Shown one piece after another: positions 50,937 to 58,708 of a DNA stretch of 59,561 nt. Under the pieces are notes generated by a model. The model had not been told where the DNA came from. It worked only from the letters and a program-made list of their open reading frames with translations, and searched no databases. Position 1 is the first letter of the stretch. Every line of letters starts with the position of its first letter. The stretch is from a virus: positions 1-59,561 of IMG/VR virus record IMGVR_UViG_3300034160_000048. One strand, written 5' to 3'. Both the position numbers and the translations under genes were made by a program.

Positions 50937-51145
50937 TCTTCATCCTGCTTCTCGCGTACATCCTGGGCTTCAAGTAAAGCAGCGATTTCACGCGCCACCA
51001 GATCTATACCCCCGTATACGCCGCAAGCCCTCCCGTAGTGGAATCCATCCTGCCCCGCCGGCCGGGTCAACGCATTAATTGCGTATTCATCCCGCATGGC
51101 AAGGACCCTTCGGAGTATGTCTTCGGCGCTCAGCCTTCGCATCAT
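50933..51145 (-). CDS. Small unknown protein between portal and co-chaperonin
   Basis: A 70-residue protein starting MMRRLSAEDILRRVLAMRDE, mostly helical, ending EAQDVREKQDEE. ATGA overlap with the co-chaperonin start. No domain seen. Confidence 0.5.
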   Translation of the reverse strand: MMRRLSAEDILRRVLAMRDEYAINALTRPAGQDGFHYGRACGVYGGIDLVAREIAALLEAQDVREKQDEE

Positions 51146-51199
51146 GCCTCAGATACTCCCGTCCGAAGTGTACCACATCTGCGGTCTTCCCACAAGATA

Positions 51200-53869
51200 C
51201 TAGCTCCCGGGGTTGAGGCCAGTCCCCTTACTCACAGCCACCTTCTCGCCGCTCTCGATTTCCGCCGAGGCGATCTCCATCGCCGTCGTGTTGTCCTGCG
51301 TGTTGATCCGCTCCTTGGACTCGATCTGGGCTTGTGCAAGCACCGCTTCCTGCTGTAGGGCCTGCTGGTCATGCTGCAGCCGGGCGGCGGATTCCATACC
51401 CTTGTCGGCGGCCCGCTTGTCCTCGGCCCGCTGCCGGATCGCCTCGAGCTGCATTTCGTCCTGCGACTTCTTGCCACCCTCGACCAGCCGCAGCTGCATC
51501 TCGGATTCCTTCTCTTGCCTCCGCATCTGCGCTTCCTGATTGCGCTGAGCGAGTTCCGCCTGCTTGAGCTGCCCCTGCTGCTCGATGCTCTTCTGACGCA
51601 CCTGCATGTCGCCCTGATTCCGCTCGCGCTGGACCTGTGCCATGATCTCGGTGGACTTGGTCTGCGGGTCCTGACCCTGCGGCTGGTACTGCTGGACGAT
51701 CTGGATCGCGCTCTGGATGATGGGCGGCAGCTTGCCGAACATCTTGCCCGCCGACGCCACGATGTCGGTGGACGCCGTCGCGATCAACCTCTCGATCTCG
51801 TTCTTCGTATCCTTGTCCTCGATCTCCATGTATTTCTCGAGCGGCTTGCCCACAGCCTCCGAAGTGACACGATACACCTCGGTAACGTACCACATTACCA
51901 TGTGTTCCTTCAGGTGGTCGAGCGCCCGGGGCAGGAACGTCGGCGCGATGATGGGCAACTGACCCAGCATCGGGCTCGTTACGAAGTCAAGCAACGTCTG
52001 GATGTGCGCCAGATGGTCCTGCTCGGGGAATGCCGTTACCGGGCGGCCCAGCGCCATGGCGGCGTTTTCGTTCGCCGCGTTCATCTCCTTGGGCTCCGGG
52101 ACCGGGATCAACAGATCCTCAGGGTTTGCAACCCGCATCCGCTCGAGGAACATCTTCTCGACCTTGCGCAGATCGTAAATCTGCGGCAGCAGCGTTGAAC
52201 GCTGCAGGATGCTCTGCGTCTGCGCGAAGCGATGGGCATCGGACGGGATGCTTGGGTCGGACACCGGGATAACGTCGAGCGGCCCTTCCAGGTCCGACCG
52301 CTTGATCAGCAACTCGCCGGCTTCATCAAGGATTTCCTGTTCCTCGATGTACATCCGGTCAATGCGGTGCAGCACTCGCAGCGTCTGTGCCATGCTGTGA
52401 TGCATGCGGCCCATGATGTTCGAAATCACGGTCAGGCCCTGCTCGATCAGCGCCATCGTGGTGCCCACGGGCTGTGCCGGGTTACTGCCATCGGTGGCCA
52501 TGCTGTCGAAGGTGGTGCGTACCACATCGTCGGCTTCCCCGATCAGGAAGCCCATCAACTGGTACAGGACCGGGGACGGCGGATTGTACGGGAGCTGCAT
52601 CACAAGCTTCCGGATGTCGTCCGCCCCGACGCCGCCGTCCAGTTCCACGATCTCGGTCGGATTGAGCGTCTTGCTCTGGCCGCCGCTCGCCGCACCTTTC
52701 AGCTTCACCGCAGTGGGGAAGTTGTTGATGTGCGCGGAGTCCAACAGCGCCCGCAGCGACCCTGTGGTGCCCGCCGACAGGCCTCCGATCAACTGCACGA
52801 ACCCGAGGCGCGTTGCACCTTCCCACGGGACGAACGGCCATTCGATCAACCAGTGCATGCGCTCCTGCTTCTCGTCGATCTCCTCCCAATTGCGGATCAC
52901 CGACATGACTGAGTGGCTGGCCTCGTCAATACAGACGATGAACGGCAGCGGGCCTTCCTGCCCCTTCTCAACCTTGTCCAGATAGGTGTTAATCTCGTAC
53001 GTGCGCCGCAGCCCGTCCTCATTATACTGGTTCGAGGTCTTACCCGACACCTTATCCATCTGCTCGCCGGTCTTCGACTGCTCCGGGACCATCGACGGGG
53101 CCTGCAGGTCGACGTCGAGGTACAACCCGGACACGACGCGCTCGCGGTATTCGAACTCCGTGATGTCGTCGAGGAACGTGATGCGCTCGGCGGTGTAAAA
53201 ACTCGTGCAGGCATGGGGCAGCAACACCCGGTCCTCGGTGATCGAGCGACACGACGGACGCTTGAACCGGCCATTCCACACAATGCGCAGGTACGCAGCA
53301 CCGGCCAGTGATGTCTGCGTCAACACCTGTTCCAGCTCGTCGCGGAATTCCTGGATCTGATGCGTCAACTGCCAGTTGAAGAATCGTGCCTTGCGCTCGG
53401 ACTTTTCCAGTCGTGCCTTGGTGACACGACCCGGTATGAATGACTTCGCGGGCCCCATAGCCGGGAACACTTCCTTCATCGCCCGGGACTCGAAATCAAT
53501 AGCCGCCTTGGACAACATCGGGTGCACGACCTTGGAGGACCCGGTAAACGATGCGCCGCCGGGGGCGTCGTCCGACAGCCCGGTGCGCCGGATGCCTTCC
53601 GCGTAGCGCTCGTCACGCTTCTTGCGCGCCGCTTCGTCAAACTTCACTTTCTCGATCAGGTCGTTGGCGATCTTGTCCAACTTGGCCTGATCGAGCGTCA
53701 TAGCGAGGTTGTCGTAAAACCCCGAGTCCGCTGCGTTGGGCTCGCTGCCCTCCTCCGCCTCGTCCAGATCCACGACCGCGCCGCCGTCCTCTGTGTCCTC
53801 GGGCTCCGCTGCTGCCGGATTTTCGAGATCTTCCATGTTCTCGTCCAGATCGTCTTCCTTACGCGGCAT
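51200..53869 (-). CDS. Portal protein (P22-type, with long C-terminal coiled coil)
   Basis: An 889-residue protein. The core has SKVVHPMLSKAAIDFESRAM, QEFRDELEQVLTQTSLAGAA, GRFKRPSCRSITEDRVLLPH and RMHWLIEWPFVPWEGATRLG, typical of the large podovirus portal family. The last 170 residues (ERNQGDMQVRQKSIEQQGQL onward) are an uninterrupted Gln/Glu/Lys coiled coil comparable to the P22 portal barrel. Twelve copies would form the DNA entry ring. Its start overlaps the terminase end by 11 bases. Confidence 0.82.
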   Translation of the reverse strand: MPRKEDDLDENMEDLENPAAAEPEDTEDGGAVVDLDEAEEGSEPNAADSGFYDNLAMTLDQAKLDKIANDLIEKVKFDEAARKKRDERYAEGIRRTGLSDDAPGGASFTGSSKVVHPMLSKAAIDFESRAMKEVFPAMGPAKSFIPGRVTKARLEKSERKARFFNWQLTHQIQEFRDELEQVLTQTSLAGAAYLRIVWNGRFKRPSCRSITEDRVLLPHACTSFYTAERITFLDDITEFEYRERVVSGLYLDVDLQAPSMVPEQSKTGEQMDKVSGKTSNQYNEDGLRRTYEINTYLDKVEKGQEGPLPFIVCIDEASHSVMSVIRNWEEIDEKQERMHWLIEWPFVPWEGATRLGFVQLIGGLSAGTTGSLRALLDSAHINNFPTAVKLKGAASGGQSKTLNPTEIVELDGGVGADDIRKLVMQLPYNPPSPVLYQLMGFLIGEADDVVRTTFDSMATDGSNPAQPVGTTMALIEQGLTVISNIMGRMHHSMAQTLRVLHRIDRMYIEEQEILDEAGELLIKRSDLEGPLDVIPVSDPSIPSDAHRFAQTQSILQRSTLLPQIYDLRKVEKMFLERMRVANPEDLLIPVPEPKEMNAANENAAMALGRPVTAFPEQDHLAHIQTLLDFVTSPMLGQLPIIAPTFLPRALDHLKEHMVMWYVTEVYRVTSEAVGKPLEKYMEIEDKDTKNEIERLIATASTDIVASAGKMFGKLPPIIQSAIQIVQQYQPQGQDPQTKSTEIMAQVQRERNQGDMQVRQKSIEQQGQLKQAELAQRNQEAQMRRQEKESEMQLRLVEGGKKSQDEMQLEAIRQRAEDKRAADKGMESAARLQHDQQALQQEAVLAQAQIESKERINTQDNTTAMEIASAEIESGEKVAVSKGTGLNPGS

Positions 53870-55349
53870 ACGGATTTCCTCTCGGTCTTAATGTTTCTTC
53901 CTCGCGCCCCTTGAGATCGAGTTCGATCTGCTCGTCCTCAGTCGGCTTCGAGAATGTGGTGATGAATCGGCGCATGAAATAGTTGAGTGCCTGCGAGCAC
54001 GTATCAACGTAGTCGTCGTTCTCGGTCGTACCGGGGCCGAAGAAGGAGCAGATCTGGCCGATTGCCTTGTCTGCCCATGACCGGAACTCGCCCGGTCGCT
54101 TGTCCGACTCGACTGCCCAAACCCGGCCGTGGGAGAACATCGGTGTTATAGCGTGTAAACGTGCGAGTTTGTCCGCACGGCCGGGGTTGTACTTTTCCAT
54201 CAGGACGTTTTCCATCTGCATCATCTGGCGCAAGCTGATGCCGGAACCCTTGTCCTCGACCAGAATCAAATCGATTGCCTTGCCTGTCTGCACCCCGTAC
54301 TCCGCTGAGCTGTACGGGCTCGGGATCAGGGCAGAATTGATCAGGGGGCGGTCCGCTTCGCCGTAGGTTACGACCCGCTCCTCTCGCACCCGTTTCATCA
54401 GGGCGGGCAGGGCCAAATAGTCGTCCCACGCGTCGAGCATCATCACGTGAAGCTGCTTGCCAACCTGGAACAGCCCCCACACCTCACACGCCGTGGGGTC
54501 CGCTTCATGCGTCTTCTTGTCGAACGTCTTCTCGGTGTACGCGGTGTCCAGCGACATAATAATGTGGATAAACCGGGGCAACGGCTTCTTCGCCGGCCAC
54601 AGTTTCCACTGCGAGCGCTTGACAATTCCACCTTCCTCGGGGTCGATCAGGATTCCCTCGAGTTCCTGCCGCCCGATCTTGGTACCTTCGTACTTGGCTA
54701 TATCGTCGTAGAAGCTCTGTGCGAGGTTCGCCTTATTCTCGTACGTAGTTCCGTACGTAACAAGTGTCTTCTTGCCGTCCGCTGCGTCCACCAGTTCCCG
54801 GATCAGCGGCAACGGCTTCGGGGTCGTGGTCCACACGAATTGGGGGTTGGGCCCGAGGCGCAGGCCGAATTTCATCATGTCGTAGGTCATACGCATGTTT
54901 TGCCATGCTGCGACCTCGTCGCCCCACACCCGCGAATGCTGCGGACCGCGCAGCCGCTCGGGGCGCTCGGAACCGAACCCGCGAATCACCGCGCCGTTGG
55001 TCAAGTATATGATCAGCGCCGACTTGTTGTAGTCAGCAACCAGATTGTCTGGGAGGTATGCCAGCAGCCCGGTGGTGCCCTCAAAGCACGTGTAACGGAC
55101 GTCATCCAGCGTGGGGGCAATAACTGCGTTGAATGACCCGGGATCCGAGGCCGCCGCTATGCCCAGCCAGTTGGAGCCCGTGACGGTCTTGCCGAATCCT
55201 CGGCCTGCCATAATGCCCCAAGTCGACCAGCTGCCGACCGGGGCCTTCTGCTTGGGCCTCGCAGTCTTGTTCCAGGCAAGCTTCCAACGCAGCAGCGCCA
55301 GCTCTTCGGGCGAGAGCTGCGCTAACTGCTCTGCGAGTTCAGCGGTCAT
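53859..55349 (-). CDS. Terminase large subunit
   Basis: A 496-residue packaging motor. WGIMAGRGFGKTVTGSNWLG is the Walker A region (residues about 44-63), RVWGDEVAAW the Walker B with catalytic Glu, and IIMSLDTAYTEKTFDKK begins the RNase-H-like nuclease domain; later EDKGSGISLRQMMQ and CSFFGPGTTENDDYVDTCSQ fit its remaining acidic residues. It powers DNA packaging through the portal encoded next. ATGA overlap with the gene before. Confidence 0.88.
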   Translation of the reverse strand: MTAELAEQLAQLSPEELALLRWKLAWNKTARPKQKAPVGSWSTWGIMAGRGFGKTVTGSNWLGIAAASDPGSFNAVIAPTLDDVRYTCFEGTTGLLAYLPDNLVADYNKSALIIYLTNGAVIRGFGSERPERLRGPQHSRVWGDEVAAWQNMRMTYDMMKFGLRLGPNPQFVWTTTPKPLPLIRELVDAADGKKTLVTYGTTYENKANLAQSFYDDIAKYEGTKIGRQELEGILIDPEEGGIVKRSQWKLWPAKKPLPRFIHIIMSLDTAYTEKTFDKKTHEADPTACEVWGLFQVGKQLHVMMLDAWDDYLALPALMKRVREERVVTYGEADRPLINSALIPSPYSSAEYGVQTGKAIDLILVEDKGSGISLRQMMQMENVLMEKYNPGRADKLARLHAITPMFSHGRVWAVESDKRPGEFRSWADKAIGQICSFFGPGTTENDDYVDTCSQALNYFMRRFITTFSKPTEDEQIELDLKGREEETLRPRGNPYAA

Positions 55350-56215
55350 GCCCGGAAGTAATAAGCTGCGATGGGGAAAGTCGTTGTGAAGCTACCAGTC
55401 AAAACGCCCGAATTGCCGCCGCTGCGATGGACAATTGCATATCCGTAAGTCGCCCCCGAAGAAAGGCCGGTTGCGGAAACTGAGGGCGAGGTTGTGCTGA
55501 CCGCATTGTTGAAGTTGAACGCCGCCGCCGCGCCGCTCGCTTTCAGTCCAGCGACCACTTGCAGGTCGGTGACACCAGAGAGGTTGGCGACCGTATCAAC
55601 GACAACATAAATCGTGCCGGTGTTCTGGCCCGTCGTGCAGCCAATGGTTGCAGCGGAGGCCGTGATGCCCGTGACCGTGCCGGCGCTAGCGGTGGGGAAG
55701 CTGCCGGTCTCGAAGTCGTCAAATACCGCTGTTGTGCCGGTACTCGACATCCCGGAAACTTGTGAGACGTTGTAGGTCGCATCCGTAACGGAGGCGCGCA
55801 CGACGCCGTTGACAAGGGCGCGGAAAGAAGTCCCGCGTACCTCCAGCCGCAGCGTGTCGCCCGCAGCGACCGCCGACGACAGAGTGGCAATAACCGTGCT
55901 CGCTCCTGCGTCGAGGCGCAGAATTCGCGTATTGCCGGATGGAGCGTTGTGTCCGACCCCGTACCCGTTCAGTGTCCCCGTGTTAACGCGAAGTAGGATT
56001 CCCGCCTCATCCGAGCCTGTCGGCAGCGTGACGACTTTTACTTCGGCATAACAATCAGCGGGAGGCGGGCCTCCGTTCCAGACCGAAGCATTGCTTGCTG
56101 AGGCAGGGACAGCCTGATTGCTTGCGACCGACCAGCCCGCAACTACATCGGTCCAACTGGCTCCGAGCGTCCCGGAATTAGCGCGGTTGAAGTTGTCTGT
56201 GAATAAAACGGACAT
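55346..56215 (-). CDS. Lectin-like surface protein inserted between the terminase genes
   Basis: A 289-residue protein. Residues 1-170 read as a concanavalin/LamG-like sandwich (LFTDNFNRANSGTLGASWTD, GILLRVNTGTLNGYGVGHNA, DTLRLEVRGTSFRALVNGVV), and the rest as an Ig/FN3-like domain (PSVSATGLSSGATYGYAIVH). It is probably displayed on the particle and binds sugar. Its place between the small and large terminase genes is unusual and suggests a late acquisition, yet it is coupled to TerL by ATGA. Confidence 0.6.
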   Translation of the reverse strand: MSVLFTDNFNRANSGTLGASWTDVVAGWSVASNQAVPASASNASVWNGGPPPADCYAEVKVVTLPTGSDEAGILLRVNTGTLNGYGVGHNAPSGNTRILRLDAGASTVIATLSSAVAAGDTLRLEVRGTSFRALVNGVVRASVTDATYNVSQVSGMSSTGTTAVFDDFETGSFPTASAGTVTGITASAATIGCTTGQNTGTIYVVVDTVANLSGVTDLQVVAGLKASGAAAAFNFNNAVSTTSPSVSATGLSSGATYGYAIVHRSGGNSGVLTGSFTTTFPIAAYYFRA

Positions 56216-56228
56216 GCCCTATCAGCTC

Positions 56229-56651
56229 TTAATTGACTGAAGTGCTGCCCGGGGCCTGCATCGGAGGCTTCTCACCCGTGGCCACCATTTCCAGGATCTC
56301 GTTGATGACCTTCTGCTTCTCTGCCATCTCGATCGGACCACCGTTCTTGCCGGTGACTTCGATATTCTGGGCAGGGACCCACTTGGCACGGGCCTGTAGC
56401 CAGAACTTGGCCGCGTTCACATCACCCTTGAGGGCCTGCTTGAGCAGGGACCCACCGACCTTGGCGTTGGTCAGGGCGAGCCCATGCTTCAGTTCATTGA
56501 CATACGTCATCTTCACCGTGCCGGGGTCGGTCTTGAGTACGTACGCAATCTCCACTTCATCCAGCCCACAGGCGGCCATGCCTTCCACCATGTGCCGCGT
56601 CTTTGAAGTCGGTACGTGCGGGGCCACTTCGATGATTTCATGGCGGGACAT
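56229..56651 (-). CDS. Terminase small subunit
   Basis: A 140-residue protein. The N-terminal half has a helix-turn-helix-like region (TRHMVEGMAACGLDEVEIAY, LKTDPGTVKMTYVNELKHGL) and the second half AKFWLQARAKWVPAQNIEVT then GKNGGPIEMAEKQ, as in many phage TerS proteins. It would recognise the packaging site and recruit TerL. Position ahead of TerL supports the call. Confidence 0.72.
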   Translation of the reverse strand: MSRHEIIEVAPHVPTSKTRHMVEGMAACGLDEVEIAYVLKTDPGTVKMTYVNELKHGLALTNAKVGGSLLKQALKGDVNAAKFWLQARAKWVPAQNIEVTGKNGGPIEMAEKQKVINEILEMVATGEKPPMQAPGSTSVN

Positions 56652-56652
56652 A

Positions 56653-57018
56653 CTATGCCTCGTACGGGGTGAGGGGGACGGAATCGGCGGGGGCGCAATT
56701 CACGGAAGCATTGTAAAAGGGGCTCGGGGCGAGGGAAGTGTGAAACCCGACCCCAGACGGGTTGGACATCGACATCACCACAGTGGGAACATCCAGACGA
56801 CCCGTGGCACACGTGAACGGACTCACCCAAGGGGCTACAGGGGAGATGGGGGCAGCCGGGGGATAGGGCCAGTTCGGAACAAGGGGCGGGATGACCGGCT
56901 CTGTCTGCATGCTGCGGGCGCGCTCCAAAATCGCGGCGGCGTGCTGCTTGGTGATCGGCTGCTGACCGATGCCCTCGATTAACCCCTCGAGCCATGCGAC
57001 GTATTGCAGTGGAGTCAT
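56653..57018 (-). CDS. Unknown protein upstream of the terminase
   Basis: A 121-residue protein. Residues 1-40 look helical (MTPLQYVAWLEGLIEGIGQQ, QHAAAILERARSM), the rest is Pro-rich and disordered. It overlaps the previous gene (ATGA) and ends 2 bases before TerS. No family recognised. Confidence 0.5.
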   Translation of the reverse strand: MTPLQYVAWLEGLIEGIGQQPITKQHAAAILERARSMQTEPVIPPLVPNWPYPPAAPISPVAPWVSPFTCATGRLDVPTVVMSMSNPSGVGFHTSLAPSPFYNASVNCAPADSVPLTPYEA

Positions 57019-57194
57019 GGCGTGGGACCCAAGTCGGTGTACGGCTGCTCGATGACAATACGCGAGGAACAGACGTCACACGTAAAGATTGTGGAGATGG
57101 AGGTGGGGGGACCCGGGGCAACTTCGGCTGAAGTTGGCTTCATGTCGAAAGCCCCGTCCCAGCCATGGGAGATGATGCACGTGGGACACTTCAT
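57015..57194 (-). CDS. Small zinc-ribbon protein, first gene of the late operon
   Basis: A 59-residue protein starting MKCPTCIISHGWDGAFDMKP, with a second Cys pair in TCDVCSSR, giving a CxxC...CxxC ribbon. GAGGAA lies 6 bases before the ATG. A longer form from an ATG at 57269 would add a hydrophobic leader ending in Cys, but its start signal is poor. First gene downstream of the minus-strand TTGGCACG element. Confidence 0.55.
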   Translation of the reverse strand: MKCPTCIISHGWDGAFDMKPTSAEVAPGPPTSISTIFTCDVCSSRIVIEQPYTDLGPTP

Positions 57195-57430
57195 GTCAAA
57201 TTCCTCAAAGCGACATGTGCCGGGGGACCCAAGAAGGACCGCGAAAGCCAAGGTTACAGGTCGAATACTCATGGCCCTCGGTAGCCCCCCCAGCGATGGG
57301 ACCCGGCGGTCGTCGCTCGTTTTCGGTTGTGCAGTTTCTTTAACGCTCCTCGGCATCTTACCACAGCGTGGCCCTCGGCACAAGTCCTTCCTCCCCCGAT
57401 GACCGACCTGTGGTTACTCCCCTCCATCGG

Positions 57431-57446
57431 GCAACCCCCGTGCCAA
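57431..57446 (-). promoter_or_regulatory. Sigma-54-like promoter element facing the late genes
   Basis: On the minus strand TTGGCACG-GGGG-TTGC, then C: an exact match to the sigma-54 consensus TGGCACG-N4-TTGC. It would start a transcript about 225 bases before the first late gene. Confidence 0.55.
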
Positions 57447-57562
57447 ATCGTCGATTGTGCAACGCACAACCCACGACCACGGCCACGGGTCGGTTGTTGC
57501 CGGGTTACCACAAGGGTTGTGGTAAGAGGGCAACGCAACCACGACCACAGGGCGGGCGTTGC

Positions 57563-57578
57563 TTGGCACGCGTCTTGC
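57563..57578 (+). promoter_or_regulatory. Sigma-54-like element 1
   Basis: TTGGCACG-CGTC-TTGC on the plus strand, exact core match. No gene follows for more than 1.1 kb. Confidence 0.5.
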
Positions 57579-57674
57579 CCCCCACGACCGACGTACACGA
57601 CCGAAGGACGGACGCCCCGGGGCACGGGCCTTGCCGCCCCCTCCCCACGTGCCTTGCCGCAGGACGGACAACCC

Positions 57675-57690
57675 TTGGCACGGGGCTTGC
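57675..57690 (+). promoter_or_regulatory. Sigma-54-like element 2
   Basis: TTGGCACG-GGGC-TTGC on the plus strand. A weaker copy (GGCACG-GGCC-TTGC) lies between elements 1 and 2 at 57621-57634, giving about 56-bp spacing. Confidence 0.5.
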
Positions 57691-57795
57691 CACAACCGAC
57701 CGGGGGCAGGGAGAGGGCTCTTGGTGCACCGCAACACGGACCGAGGGCCGGGCGTTGCACAGGAACGAGGGGGTACGAGGGGGAACACGGGGCAC

Positions 57796-57811
57796 TTGGC
57801 ACGTAGCTTGC
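57796..57811 (+). promoter_or_regulatory. Sigma-54-like element 3
   Basis: TTGGCACG-TAGC-TTGC on the plus strand, again followed by C. Confidence 0.5.
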
Positions 57812-58266
57812 CGGGTTGTGAGTGTCTCGTGGTGCCTCCCGTACCCCCACGGGGGGGGGGTCGCCACCTGCAGGGGAGGTCGTGAAGGAGACTCTCCCCC
57901 CCAGCAGCCAGCGTGTCTTCGTCCCCTCCCCCCCTCCCGGGGGTGTCCGGGGTACCCGTCGTGTCTCACACCGGTCCCCGTCGTGTCGCACGTGTTCCCC
58001 TGCTCGTCCCACTCGGCAGGGGGGGTCCGGCACGTGTGCCCCCTCGTACCTCGCGTTCCCCTCGGACGACTCTGCAGGGGAGGGTGGAGTACAGCCGGAG
58101 GGGAACGAGGGGGTACGGGCCGGGAACGGCTGGGGGTGAGTACACCGCGACCCCTCCACGCGTTCCCTCACAACCTACTTGACACCGGGCCCTCGGCGTG
58201 CCTCCCCCTCTCGGGCCTCTCCTCGAATACTTGACGCCGCCCTCAGGTTGTGCGTACCCCTCTCGG

Positions 58267-58285
58267 ACGACCGCAGGATGGTCGT
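58267..58285. repeat. 19-bp dyad element, copy 1
   Basis: ACGACC-GCAGGAT-GGTCGT: perfect 6-bp inverted arms around a 7-base centre. Confidence 0.65.
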
Positions 58286-58386
58286 TCTCCCGTGCCTCCG
58301 GTTGTCACGGGCGGACTGGCCCGCTACTACTGTGGGGATCCCCCTGCAGCCCTCTCCCGCGGCCTCCGGTTGTCTTCGAGAACCTG

Positions 58387-58405
58387 ATGACCGCACGATG
58401 GTCGT
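58387..58405. repeat. 19-bp dyad element, copy 2
   Basis: ATGACC-GCACGAT-GGTCGT: arms match in five of six pairs. Confidence 0.6.
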
Positions 58406-58423
58406 TCCCGCATCCTACACTTG

Positions 58424-58442
58424 ACAACCGCAGGACGGTTGT
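58424..58442. repeat. 19-bp dyad element, copy 3, overlapping a TTGACA
   Basis: ACAACC-GCAGGAC-GGTTGT: perfect arms. The left arm shares bases with TTGACA at 58421-58426, as an operator over a -35 box would. Confidence 0.65.
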
Positions 58443-58578
58443 ACGCACCGCACACAGCTCGGCCTGTGCCCGCTGGCACGCTGTGTGCCAAGCCTACCGC
58501 TCGTCGGCTGGCGCTTGACAGCCTGTACAGTCTGTGCTACGCGTGCGCGCGCTCCTTCTCTGTGCGCGTCCCCGGGCC

Positions 58579-58597
58579 CTGTCCGCAGGACGGTTGT
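58579..58597. repeat. 19-bp dyad element, copy 4 (degenerate left arm)
   Basis: CTGTCC-GCAGGAC-GGTTGT: centre and right arm identical to copy 3. A further GCAGGACGG core occurs at 57659-57667. Confidence 0.5.
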
Positions 58598-58622
58598 GCC
58601 CGCTGCCACCGCCCGAAACTAC

Positions 58623-58651
58623 TTGACCCCCACCCCAGCCCGTGGTACAAT
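58623..58651 (+). promoter_or_regulatory. Near-consensus sigma-70 promoter
   Basis: TTGACC, 17-base spacer, TACAAT, with a TGG extended -10. It stands about 50 bases upstream of the basic-protein gene and is the last of five plus-strand TTGAC hexamers (58179, 58231, 58421, 58515, 58623). Confidence 0.78.
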
Positions 58652-58708
58652 GGTCGTGTTGGGGGGCGCAGTGCTCCCCGTGCCGACCAACCAATAGAGG
58701 ATAGCCAA

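Larger units (their letters stand above)
57195..58622. other. Long regulatory region between divergent arms, no convincing gene
   Basis: About 1.4 kb, very GC-rich, in which open frames occur on both strands with no ribosome-binding sites or protein-like composition. It holds TTGGCACG-N4-TTGCC elements, 19-bp dyads, repeated CCCCGTCGTGTC segments near 57955-57995, a run of 10 G at 57851-57860 and several TTGAC hexamers. Likely promoter/operator region and possibly replication origin or packaging site. Confidence 0.6.

Noticed and set aside
57840-57870. Run of 10 G as a programmed slippage site
   Set aside because: It is not inside a credible coding frame; it is more likely a simple-sequence tract.
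57269-58234. Long open frames on both strands in the GC-rich region (up to about 300 codons)
   Set aside because: They overlap each other in several frames, have Arg/Pro/Gly-dominated composition typical of non-coding GC-rich DNA, and lack ribosome-binding sites; the region is better explained as regulatory repeats.
58179-58540. Calling each of the first four TTGAC hexamers a sigma-70 promoter
   Set aside because: Their downstream -10 regions are GC-rich (for example TACGCG, TACCCC), so only the fifth is called.
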